Shown here piece by piece: positions 33,525 through 41,455 of a DNA stretch of 64,000 bases. The first letter of the stretch is position 1. Each line of letters opens with the position of its first letter. The notes under the pieces were generated by a model. That model had not been told where the DNA came from. It searched no databases and was given only the letters and a program-made list of their open reading frames with translations. Where the stretch lies: NCBI GenBank assembly GCA_021286855.1, contig JAJTBO010000001.1:372001-436000 (forward strand), in the 5' to 3' direction. A program made the translations under genes and the position numbers. The stretch comes from Hyphomicrobiales bacterium. GTDB taxonomy: Bacteria > Pseudomonadota > Alphaproteobacteria > Rhizobiales > Ancalomicrobiaceae.

Positions 33525-34894
33525 CCGGCAACTCGCTCGCGCGCCGCTTCTTTCTGCTCGCCGCGCTGTGGAGCCTGGTGTCGTTGGCGGTCGCCGGCTT
33601 CGTCCTCATCGCCGTCTATCGGGATTTCGTCGAGCGCTCCTTCGACGACCGGCTCGCGGTGCGGATGAAGACGTTGGTCGCCGGCCTCGCCGATCAGGCT
33701 GACGTCGGCGGCTTCCGCGCCCCCGCCGATCTCGGCGAGGCGCGGTTCGACGTGCCTCTGTCCGGTTGGTACTGGGTCGTGCGGCGGGTCGGCGACGAAC
33801 GGATCGTGCTCGCCTCGCCGTCGCTGACCGGCGAGATCCTGCGCCTGCCGAGCGACGACGGCGCGACCGTCGCCCGCGGCCGGGTCGCCGTCGCCTACGT
33901 CGACGGGCCGGATCTTCAGCATCTGCGGGTGCTCGAGCGCACCGTCGACTTCGATGGAACCAACGAGTTCCGCCTCGCCGTCGCCGCCGACGCCGGCGAA
34001 CTCGATCGCGACGTCGCCGGTTTTCGTTGGCGCGCCATCGCCGTGCTCGGCCTCGTCGGGTTCGGCTCGGTCGCATCCGCGTTGTTTCAGGTGCGTCTCG
34101 CGCTGGCGCCGCTGGAGCGGATGCGCCGGGCGCTCGCCCGCATCCGAACCGGCGAGGCGGCCCGGTTCGACGACGATCTGCCCAACGAGATCGCGCCGCT
34201 CGCCCATGAACTCGATGCGCTCGTCGACGCCAATCGCGAGGCGATGGAGCGCGCCCGCACCCATGTCGGCAACCTCGCCCACGCTCTGAAGACGCCGCTC
34301 GCCGTGCTCGTCAACGAGGCGCGCGGCCTCGACACGCCGCTCGCCCGCCACGTCGTCGAACAGGCCGATCTGATGAGCGGACATGTCCAGCATCATCTCG
34401 ATCGCGCCCGCCTCGCCGCGCAGCGTCGCGTCATCGGCGTCGTCACCGAGGTCGAGCCGGTGATCGAACGGATGGCGCGCGCCATGCGCCGCATCCATGC
34501 CGACCGCGACCTGACGATCGACGTCGCCGTCGCGCCCGGACTGCGATTTCGGGGCGAGCGGGAGGATTTCGAAGAGGCGCTCGGCAACCTCGTCGACAAC
34601 GCCTGCAAATGGTGCCGCGGCCGGGTGGCGATTTCCGCGGAGATCGAAGAGGCCGCGGATCGCGCCGTCGCGCCGCGTCTGCTTCTCGTCGTCGAGGACG
34701 ATGGGCCGGGCCTGCCGCCGGAGGCGCGGGCCAAGGCGCTGGAGCGCGGCCGTCGCCTCGACGAGACGGTGCCCGGATCCGGCCTCGGCCTGTCGATCGT
34801 CGTCGAGACCGCCCGCCTCTACGGCGGCTCCTTCGAACTCGGCGCCTCGCGGTTGGGCGGCCTGGAGTGTCGGCTGCGCTTGCCGGCGCTGTGA
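33521..34894 (+). CDS. feuQ: FeuQ-like sensor histidine kinase
   Basis: A 457-residue membrane kinase: TM1 about 9-32, a periplasmic sensor of about 130 residues, TM2 about 168-192, a HAMP-like linker, HisKA with His254 (NLAHALKTPLAVL), and HATPase with LVDNACKW, VEDDGPGLP and GSGLGLSIVVETA. The periplasmic domain would be where FeuN acts. In rhizobia FeuPQ responds to envelope/osmotic conditions and controls cyclic glucan export; that role here is by homology. ATGA-coupled to feuP. Confidence 0.87.
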   Translation: MTGNSLARRFFLLAALWSLVSLAVAGFVLIAVYRDFVERSFDDRLAVRMKTLVAGLADQADVGGFRAPADLGEARFDVPLSGWYWVVRRVGDERIVLASPSLTGEILRLPSDDGATVARGRVAVAYVDGPDLQHLRVLERTVDFDGTNEFRLAVAADAGELDRDVAGFRWRAIAVLGLVGFGSVASALFQVRLALAPLERMRRALARIRTGEAARFDDDLPNEIAPLAHELDALVDANREAMERARTHVGNLAHALKTPLAVLVNEARGLDTPLARHVVEQADLMSGHVQHHLDRARLAAQRRVIGVVTEVEPVIERMARAMRRIHADRDLTIDVAVAPGLRFRGEREDFEEALGNLVDNACKWCRGRVAISAEIEEAADRAVAPRLLLVVEDDGPGLPPEARAKALERGRRLDETVPGSGLGLSIVVETARLYGGSFELGASRLGGLECRLRLPAL

Positions 34895-34920
34895 TTTCGC
34901 CTGACCTTTCGACCCATTTC

Positions 34921-34977
34921 GGCCATGATGCGATGGCCAAAGGAAACCGACGGGGCGAGAGGGCTCCTCCCCGTCGG
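34921..34977 (+). promoter_or_regulatory. Two hairpins upstream of the lipoprotein gene
   Basis: GGCCAT (34921-34926) pairs with ATGGCC (34933-34938), and CCGACGGGG (34947-34955) pairs perfectly with CCCCGTCGG (34969-34977) over a 13-nt loop. No T tract follows. They sit in the 109-nt gap between feuQ and the lipoprotein gene, so could be a weak terminator, message stabiliser or leader structure. Confidence 0.4.
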
Positions 34978-35003
34978 ATCGGGTTCGAGGACGGAAGGCG
35001 ACG

Positions 35004-35492
35004 ATGAACTTCGCAGCAGTCGGTGTGGTCGCGGCGGTCTGCGCCGCGTTGGCGGGATGTGCGGAGACGTCGTCTGCGTCTTCGTCGTCGAGCCTCGGTT
35101 CGGTGACCGGCCGACTGACCGGCGGGCTCGTCGGCGGCGGCGGTTCACGCGCCAGGCCGCAGACCTCGGGCGAATCGATTTCGGCCGGGGCCGCCGCGCT
35201 CTACGCCGCATGGTTGGTCGACGATCTCGGTCGCCAACTCGACGACGGCGACCGCCGTCTGGCGGCCGAGGCCGATTTCGTCGCGCTCGAGACCGGCGGC
35301 GCCGGCGTCTCTCGCGACTGGCAGAACCCGGTCTCCGGCCGCCGCGGTCAAGTGACGCCGGGCGCGACCTATGCGGTCAATCAATACACCTGCCGCGACT
35401 ATGTCGACGTGGTCGTCGTCGACGGCCGGCGCGAGACGCGACGCTCCACCGCCTGCCGTCAGCCCGATGGCAGCTGGCGTCCGATCTCGTGA
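35004..35492 (+). CDS. Outer-membrane-type lipoprotein, 17-kDa antigen-like
   Basis: A 162-residue lipoprotein: signal about 1-18 and lipobox LAGC with Cys19. After a Ser-rich linker comes GRLTGGLVGGGG, the glycine-zipper-type segment typical of the 17-kDa surface antigen family, then a conserved C-terminal region with WQNPVSGRRGQVTP, YTCRDYVDVVVVDGRRE and ACRQPDGSWRPIS, which contains two Cys. Such proteins sit in the outer membrane. The gene is downstream of feuQ but separated by hairpins. Confidence 0.8.
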   Translation: MNFAAVGVVAAVCAALAGCAETSSASSSSSLGSVTGRLTGGLVGGGGSRARPQTSGESISAGAAALYAAWLVDDLGRQLDDGDRRLAAEADFVALETGGAGVSRDWQNPVSGRRGQVTPGATYAVNQYTCRDYVDVVVVDGRRETRRSTACRQPDGSWRPIS

Positions 35493-35618
35493 ACGGGACG
35501 TTTCCCAGCTCATCAAATTTTAAGTCATTCGGCGGATCTTTCGAGAGCCGATCCGCGTGTGCCTGCGTTCAGATGATCTTTCTCGAACCGCGCGTCGCCG
35601 ACGGCTGGTGAAACGCGA

Positions 35619-35640
35619 GAGGCTCGGGTCGCCGAGCCTC
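35619..35640 (+). promoter_or_regulatory. Perfect 9-bp hairpin before gene at 35661
   Basis: GAGGCTCGG (35619-35627), loop GTCG, CCGAGCCTC (35632-35640). A stable tetraloop hairpin 10 nt upstream of the ribosome site of the next gene. It lacks a T tract, so it may be a lipoprotein-gene terminator without U tract or a leader structure controlling the next gene. Confidence 0.4.
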
Positions 35641-35660
35641 GTGGGTCGGTGGAGATCGCG

Positions 35661-37064
35661 ATGCCCGAACCGGGGATCCTGACGTCCAAGGTTCGTTCCT
35701 ACATGGAATCGCTGTCGCCGACGGCGCGCGCCATGCTCGTGCGGACGTTGCGGGCCGCCGGTCACGTCGATCTTCCCAGCGAAGTCATCCTGAAGGCGGC
35801 CGAAGGGCTCGACCTCGGCGGCGACGTCAAAGTGCGCGGCGCCTGCGCCGTCGATCCCTGGTCGGCCCGCCTCGAGCGCGCCTTCTTCGATCCCGTCGCC
35901 CCCTTCCTCGTCGACGACGACCCGATCGGTCCCTCCTTCGGCCGCATTTCGCGCCGCCGGTTGACGGCGCTGTGGAACTGGATCCACCGCGATCTCGCCG
36001 CCGCCGCCTGGGAACGCGCCCTCGCCGCCGATCCGTTCGACGTCGACGCCGACGCCCGACCGATCGGCCGCACGTTCCGGGCCGAGGTCGCGCCGCTCCT
36101 CGTCGATCGCCTGCGCGAGGTTTCCTCCGATCCCAAGGCCCGCCAGAAGCTCTCCGGCCATCTCGGCGGCGAGGCCGCCTTCCGCGCCCTGTCCGACATC
36201 GGCTACATCCTGCAGAACGAGGCCGCCTTCGCCGATCTGTTCGCGCAGGTGCCGAGCGCCGTCACCGCCTTCGACGTCGCCGACAGCTCCCGCTTCGTCG
36301 ACGCCGTGCGCGTCGCCAGCGAGCGGGGCCGTCTCTCCGGCGATTGGATCGCCGCGGTGATCGCGACGCGCGCCGCCAATCCGATCGTCCTCGTGCTCCT
36401 CGCCTGCCGGCTCGCCGGCGCGACCGATCCGCGCATCGTCGCGTCGGGCCGCTCCGCCGCCTTCGTCGAGGCGGTGATCGCGCGCATCGAGCAACATGCC
36501 GCCCAGGCCGCCGCGCGCGGCGACGACGAGGCCTCCCGTCGTGCCTTCCTCTCGGATCTGCGCGCCTATCACGACCTGACGCGAAACTTCGAACTGGCCT
36601 TGCCGGTCGAGAGCGTCTCGGCTTGGTTCCGCCGGCTCGGAGCGGCGCGACGCGCCATGTCCGACGTCGTCGCCCGTCAGCTCGAGGCCGCGCCCGGCCT
36701 CGTCCGACGCGCGCTGCGCGTCGACAACAACGGCGGTTGGGCGGGACGTTTCGACGCGACCGGCTTCGCCGACGCCGAATTCGCCGTGCGGGTGACGCTC
36801 GAGGCGCGCCTCGCCGTCGACAGCCTCGCCGTCAACGAACTCGCCCTGCGCGCCCGTAAGCAGGTCGAGAGCACGCTGGAGCTGGTGTCGAACCGGCTGA
36901 TGGACGAGCTGAAGTCGCCGCACGCCCACGACCGCGACGTCCTGCTGGCGGCGGTCGACGGCGCGATCCGCCTCTGCGGCCTCGTCTTCGGCGAGGATTA
37001 CGCCGCGGTTCTGCGCAAGAGCCGCGACAACGGCGTCGCCAAACAGGCCCGTGCCGCCGGGTGA
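35661..37064 (+). CDS. Conserved hypothetical, DUF2336-like helical protein
   Basis: A 467-residue soluble helical protein beginning MPEPGILTSKVRSYMESLSP. Helical repeats are visible (SARLERAFFDPVAPFLVDDD, RLTALWNWIHRDLAAAAWER, LSDIGYILQNEAAFADLF), and a late conserved-looking block LELVSNRLMDELKSPH. No catalytic motif recognised. ATG 35661 has GGAG 6 nt upstream; a GTG at 35649 is possible. It is conserved in type in Rhizobiales as I recall, function unknown. Likely alone in its transcript; the next region carries an FNR-type box. Confidence 0.7.
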   Translation: MPEPGILTSKVRSYMESLSPTARAMLVRTLRAAGHVDLPSEVILKAAEGLDLGGDVKVRGACAVDPWSARLERAFFDPVAPFLVDDDPIGPSFGRISRRRLTALWNWIHRDLAAAAWERALAADPFDVDADARPIGRTFRAEVAPLLVDRLREVSSDPKARQKLSGHLGGEAAFRALSDIGYILQNEAAFADLFAQVPSAVTAFDVADSSRFVDAVRVASERGRLSGDWIAAVIATRAANPIVLVLLACRLAGATDPRIVASGRSAAFVEAVIARIEQHAAQAAARGDDEASRRAFLSDLRAYHDLTRNFELALPVESVSAWFRRLGAARRAMSDVVARQLEAAPGLVRRALRVDNNGGWAGRFDATGFADAEFAVRVTLEARLAVDSLAVNELALRARKQVESTLELVSNRLMDELKSPHAHDRDVLLAAVDGAIRLCGLVFGEDYAAVLRKSRDNGVAKQARAAG

Positions 37065-37078
37065 ACCGTCGCCGCGTC

Positions 37079-37092
37079 TTGATCGCGGTCAA
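37079..37092. promoter_or_regulatory. FNR/FixK-type box upstream of ccmI
   Basis: TTGATCGCGGTCAA is TTGAT-N4-GTCAA, matching the FNR/FixK consensus TTGAT-N4-ATCAA at 9 of 10 defined positions. It lies about 156 nt before the ccmI start in the gap after the hypothetical gene. Oxygen-responsive control of cytochrome c maturation is a sensible reading, since microaerobic respiration demands c-type cytochromes. Confidence 0.6.
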
Positions 37093-37234
37093 CATCCCGT
37101 GTGGAGAACGCCTCTACGTCCTTGCCCCATTGCCGTCGCCGGTCGCGGAGGGTATCTGACCCCGACCGGACCTTCGCCCATCGCAGGCGAAGGAGGGACG
37201 GACCCGAGGGAACGAGGAGCGGAAAGTCGGCGTG

Positions 37235-38371
37235 ATGTGGATCTGGGCTCTGTTCGCCGGCCTGACGGCCGTCGCCGTCCTCTTCGTTCTCGCGCCCCTG
37301 GCGCGCGGCGGCGCCGATGCGTCCGAAGACGGCGATCTCGGCGTCTATCGCGACCAACTCGCCGAAGTCGATCGCGACCGCGAGGCCGGCCTGATGGCCG
37401 ACGACGAAGCCGAGGCCGCCCGCGCGGAGATCTCCCGACGCCTGTTGCGCGCCGCGCGCCGCGCCGAGACCGCCGCCGCCGCGCCGCGCCGCCGCTCGCG
37501 GCTGGTCGCCGCCGCCGCGGTGGTGCTGGTGCCGCTCGCCTCGATCGGCGGCTATCTCGCCATCGGTCGTCCCGACCTGCCCGATCTGCCGCTCACCGAG
37601 CGTCTCGCCGCCAAGTCCGGCGATCAGTCGATCGAGACGCTGGTCGCCCGCGTCGAGGCGCACCTCGCCGCAAAGCCCGACGACGCCCGCGGCTGGGAGG
37701 TGATCGCCCCGGTCTACGTCCGGCTCGGCCGCTTCCAGGACGCCGCGCGCGCCTGGCGCACCGCCATTCGCCTCGACGGATCGAACGAACGCCGCCAGAT
37801 CGGCCTCGGCGAGACGCTGGTGGCGGCGAACGACGGCGCCATCGGCGCCGACGCCCAGGCCGCCTTCCGCGACGCGTTGAAGGTCGCGCCGCAGTCGGTG
37901 CTGCCGCGCATGTATCTCGCCGCCGCCCTCGGCCAGGAGGACAAGAAGGCGGAAGCGGTCGACGCCTGGAAGGCGATCGTCGCCTCCGGCACCGAGGCCG
38001 ATCCGTGGATGGGGGTCGCCCGCGAGGAGCTCGCCAAGGCGGAGGCGATCGCGGCCGGCAAGCCGGTCGTCCCGCTCGCCGAGCCGGATGCGGCCAAGGC
38101 CGAGCCCGGCCCGACCGCCGCCGAGATGGAGGCGGCCCGCTCGATGTCGGCCGACGATCGGTCCAAGATGGTCGCCGAGATGGTGAACCGCCTCGACGAA
38201 CGTCTGAAGGCCGGCGGCGGCACGATCCAGGAATGGGAACGCCTGATCCGCGCCTATCGCGTGATGGGGCGGACGGCGGAGGCGGACGCCGCGATCGGCC
38301 GGGCGCGGACGGCGCTCGCCGGCGATGCGGCCGCCCTGGCGCGCATCGACGCGCTCGCCGCCGAAAAATGA
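37235..38371 (+). CDS. ccmI: CcmI (CycH), cytochrome c maturation
   Basis: A 378-residue CcmI/CycH: one TM near the start (WIWALFAGLTAVAVLFVLAP), the conserved VYRDQLAEVDRDREAGLM region, a second TM (about 90-110), then a TPR-rich periplasmic domain (GWEVIAPVYVRLGRFQDAAR, AWRTAIRLDG, repeats to about 250). CcmI escorts apocytochrome c to the ligation complex CcmFH. ATG 37235 chosen; a GTG one codon earlier is possible. First gene of the cyc operon. Confidence 0.93.
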   Translation: MWIWALFAGLTAVAVLFVLAPLARGGADASEDGDLGVYRDQLAEVDRDREAGLMADDEAEAARAEISRRLLRAARRAETAAAAPRRRSRLVAAAAVVLVPLASIGGYLAIGRPDLPDLPLTERLAAKSGDQSIETLVARVEAHLAAKPDDARGWEVIAPVYVRLGRFQDAARAWRTAIRLDGSNERRQIGLGETLVAANDGAIGADAQAAFRDALKVAPQSVLPRMYLAAALGQEDKKAEAVDAWKAIVASGTEADPWMGVAREELAKAEAIAAGKPVVPLAEPDAAKAEPGPTAAEMEAARSMSADDRSKMVAEMVNRLDERLKAGGGTIQEWERLIRAYRVMGRTAEADAAIGRARTALAGDAAALARIDALAAEK

Positions 38372-38401
38372 CGACGACGTGAGCCGAGGGGAGGCCCCGA
38401 C

Positions 38402-38860
38402 GTGACCCGAAAGCAGAAGCGACTGACGATCATCGGTCTGGCCGGCGCGGTGCTCGCCGCGGCGATCGGGCTGGTGCTCTTCGCGCTCAACGACGAGATC
38501 ACCTTCTTCACCTCGCCGACCGATCTGGCGACCGGCCACGTCAAGCCCGGCTCGCGCCTCAGGCTCGGCGGTCTGGTCGAGGCGGGATCGGTGGCGCGCG
38601 AGAATTCGACCGTGCGTTTCCGGGTCACCGACGGCGTCAACGCCGTGCCGGTGACCTACACCGGCATCCTGCCCGACCTCTTCCGCGAAGGGCAGGGCAC
38701 GGTCGCGGAAGGCAAGTTCGGGCCGGACGGCGTCTTCGCCGCCGACACCGTGCTGGCCAAACACGACGAGAAATACATGCCCAAGGAAGTGGTCGACGCC
38801 CTCAAGAAATCCGGTCACTGGGAAGAGACCGAGGGCAAGGGCTATCCGAAGGGCAATTGA
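38402..38860 (+). CDS. ccmE: CcmE heme chaperone (CycJ)
   Basis: A 152-residue membrane-anchored heme chaperone. TM near the start ([20 protein letters not shown]), an OB-like periplasmic domain ([23 protein letters not shown]), and the heme site His121-Asp-Glu-Lys-Tyr125 ([11 protein letters not shown]), where heme is covalently held before transfer to CcmF. GTG start. Positioned between ccmI and ccmF, the normal order. Length is typical. Confidence 0.96.
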   Translation: MTRKQKRLTIIGLAGAVLAAAIGLVLFALNDEITFFTSPTDLATGHVKPGSRLRLGGLVEAGSVARENSTVRFRVTDGVNAVPVTYTGILPDLFREGQGTVAEGKFGPDGVFAADTVLAKHDEKYMPKEVVDALKKSGHWEETEGKGYPKGN

Positions 38861-38893
38861 CGCCGAGCGACGGCGCATTCGGGAGGGGACGGC

Positions 38894-40876
38894 ATGATCG
38901 TCGAAGTCGGACACTACGCGCTCGTTCTGGCGCTGACGCTGGCGCTGGTTCAGTCGGTGGTGCCGATCTGGGGGACGCGCGTCGGCGATCCTCGCCTGAT
39001 GGCGGTCGCCGGTCCGGTCGCCTGGGGCCAGTTTCTGTTCGTCTCGATCGCCTTCGCCGCGCTCACCTGGGCGCACGTCGTCTCCGACTTCTCGGTCGCC
39101 AACGTCTTCGAGAACTCCCATTCGCAGAAGCCGATGATCTACAAGATCTCCGGCGTCTGGGGAAACCATGAGGGCTCGATGCTCCTGTGGGTCTCCATCC
39201 TCTCGCTGTTCGGGGCGATGGTCGCCTGGTTCGGGCGCAATCTGCCGAAGAGCCTCTATGCCGCCGTGCTCGGCGTCCAGGCCTGGGTCGCGACCGCCTT
39301 CTATCTCTTCGTGCTCCTGACCTCGAACCCCTTCGCCCGCCTCCTGCGCGCGCCGATGGAGGGCCGCGATCTCAACCCGATCCTCCAGGATCCCGGCCTC
39401 GCCATACATCCGCCGCTGCTCTACCTCGGCTATGTCGGTTTCTCGATCGCCTTCTCCTTCGCCGTCGCGGCGCTGATCGAAGGCCGCATCGACGCCGCTT
39501 GGGCGCGTTGGGTCCGCCCCTGGACGCTCGCCGCCTGGGTGTTCCTCACCCTCGGCATCGCCATGGGCTCCTACTGGGCCTATTACGAGCTCGGCTGGGG
39601 CGGTTGGTGGTTCTGGGATCCGGTCGAGAACGCCTCGCTGATGCCCTGGCTCGCCGGCACCGCGCTCTTGCACTCGGCGATCGTCATGGAGAAGCGCGAC
39701 GCGCTCAAGGTCTGGACCATCCTCCTGGCGATCCTGACCTTCTCGCTGTCGCTGCTCGGCACCTTCCTGGTCCGCTCCGGCGTCCTGACCTCGGTCCACG
39801 CCTTCGCCACCGACCCGGCCCGCGGCGTCTTCATCCTCGGCATTCTCGTCGTCTTCGTCGGCGGCTCGCTGACCATCTTCGCCGCCCGCGCCGGCACGCT
39901 GACCAAGGGCGGCCTGTTCGCCCCGATCAGCCGCGAGGGCGCGCTGGTCTTCAACAATCTGTTCCTGACCGCCGCCTGCGCCGCCGTCTTCATCGGCACG
40001 CTCTACCCGCTGCTGCTCGAGGCGACCACCGGCGGCAAGATCTCGGTCGGCGCGCCCTTCTTCGAGATGACCTTCGGGCCCTTGATGCTGCCGCTGCTCC
40101 TCGCGGTGCCGATCGGCCCCTTCCTCGCCTGGAAGCGCGGCGATCTCCTCGCCGTCGCCCAGCGCCTCGCCGTGGTCTTCGTCCTCGCCATCGCGGCGAT
40201 CCTCGTCACGTGGTGGAAGACCCGCGGCGGACCGGTGCTGGCGCCGCTCGGCGTCGGTCTGGCGATGTGGCTGACGCTCGGCGCGCTCGCCGAACTCGCC
40301 TTCCGGATCAAGCTCTTTTCCGAACCGGGCGTCGCCCTGCGCCGCGCCGTCGGCCTGCCGCGTTCGTCCTGGGGCACGACCCTCGGCCATCTCGGCCTCG
40401 GCCTGCTGCTCTTCGGCGTCGTCGCCGAGAGCGCCTGGAAGACCGAGCACGTGCTGGTGATGAAGCCCGGCGACACGCTGCAGGTCGCCCGCTTCGAGCT
40501 CACCCTCGCCGACCAGCGCGACGTGGCCGGCCCGAACTATGACGCCACCGTCGCCCGCTTCGTCGTGAAGGAAAACGGCCGCGAGGTCGCGGTTCTGGAG
40601 CCGGCCAAGCGCACCTACCGCACCCGCCGCATGCCGACCACCGAGACGGCGATCGCCACCTTCGACGGCTTCTCCCAGCTCTATCTGGCGATGGGCGAAC
40701 CGCAGGGCGGCGGCGTCGCCATGCGCGTCTATTGGAAGCCGATGGTCCTCCTGATCTGGATCGGCTGCCTCGTCATGTCGCTCGGCGGCGCGATCTCGCT
40801 GACCGACCGGCGTCTGAGGATCGGCGCGCCGACCCGAGCCCGCGCGACGGCCGCCGTCGCCGCCCCCGCCGAGTGA
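38894..40876 (+). CDS. ccmF: CcmF heme lyase subunit (CycK)
   Basis: A 660-residue polytopic membrane protein. It has the WWD heme-handling motif [18 protein letters not shown] (235-252), plus [11 protein letters not shown] and [13 protein letters not shown]. CcmF joins heme to apocytochrome with CcmH at the periplasmic face. Large periplasmic loop before the last TM and PAEs at the end fit the family. The next gene, ccmH, follows 11 nt later. Confidence 0.96.
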   Translation: MIVEVGHYALVLALTLALVQSVVPIWGTRVGDPRLMAVAGPVAWGQFLFVSIAFAALTWAHVVSDFSVANVFENSHSQKPMIYKISGVWGNHEGSMLLWVSILSLFGAMVAWFGRNLPKSLYAAVLGVQAWVATAFYLFVLLTSNPFARLLRAPMEGRDLNPILQDPGLAIHPPLLYLGYVGFSIAFSFAVAALIEGRIDAAWARWVRPWTLAAWVFLTLGIAMGSYWAYYELGWGGWWFWDPVENASLMPWLAGTALLHSAIVMEKRDALKVWTILLAILTFSLSLLGTFLVRSGVLTSVHAFATDPARGVFILGILVVFVGGSLTIFAARAGTLTKGGLFAPISREGALVFNNLFLTAACAAVFIGTLYPLLLEATTGGKISVGAPFFEMTFGPLMLPLLLAVPIGPFLAWKRGDLLAVAQRLAVVFVLAIAAILVTWWKTRGGPVLAPLGVGLAMWLTLGALAELAFRIKLFSEPGVALRRAVGLPRSSWGTTLGHLGLGLLLFGVVAESAWKTEHVLVMKPGDTLQVARFELTLADQRDVAGPNYDATVARFVVKENGREVAVLEPAKRTYRTRRMPTTETAIATFDGFSQLYLAMGEPQGGGVAMRVYWKPMVLLIWIGCLVMSLGGAISLTDRRLRIGAPTRARATAAVAAPAE

Positions 40877-40887
40877 GGGAGGACGCC

Positions 40888-41385
40888 ATGTCCGTCACGC
40901 CGCTTCGCCGCCTCGCCCTCGCCGCCGCGCTCCTGGCGCCCTTCGCCGGGGCGGACGTCGCCCGCGCCGTCCAGCCCGACGAGATGCTCGCCGACCCGAA
41001 GCTCGAGGCCCGCGCCCGCGCGATCTCCGGCGAGCTGCGTTGCCTCGTCTGTCAGAACCAGTCGATCGACGACAGCGACGCGCCGCTCGCCAAGGATCTG
41101 CGCATCCTGGTGCGCGAGCGCATCGAGGCCGGCGACGACGACAAGGCGGTGAAGGACTGGCTGGTCGCCCGCTACGGCGAGTTCGTCCTGCTGCGCCCGC
41201 GCTTCGAGGCGCAGACGCTGATCCTCTGGCTCGCCCCCTTCGCCGTCCTCGCCCTCGGCGGCGTCGCGGCGTGGCGCACCCTGCGCCGTCGCGGGGCCGG
41301 CCGCTCGGTCGAAGCGCCGCTCACCGCGGAAGAGAAGGCGCGGCTCGCCGCGCTTCTCGGCGAGGAGCCGAGCGAGAAGGCGTGA
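40888..41385 (+). CDS. ccmH: CcmH (CycL) thioreductase
   Basis: A 165-residue CcmH of the short (CycL) type: signal peptide about 1-27, the redox motif Cys52-x2-Cys55 in [14 protein letters not shown], a three-helix bundle ([23 protein letters not shown] region), and a TM near the C terminus (about 113-131). It reduces the apocytochrome CxxCH thiols. GAGGGAGG precedes the ATG at 40888. Last gene of the cyc operon; an AT-rich island follows. Confidence 0.95.
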   Translation: MSVTPLRRLALAAALLAPFAGADVARAVQPDEMLADPKLEARARAISGELRCLVCQNQSIDDSDAPLAKDLRILVRERIEAGDDDKAVKDWLVARYGEFVLLRPRFEAQTLILWLAPFAVLALGGVAAWRTLRRRGAGRSVEAPLTAEEKARLAALLGEEPSEKA

Positions 41386-41455
41386 GCGGGGAGGTCGAAG
41401 CAGGCGAGTGGTAGGCCACCGCCGAGGTCTTCCGGTCTGCGGCCGCACCCGACCC

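Noticed and set aside
36998..40450. 1150-codon open frame opposite ccmI-ccmF
   Set aside because: Antisense of well-recognised cyc genes; composition is of shadow type.
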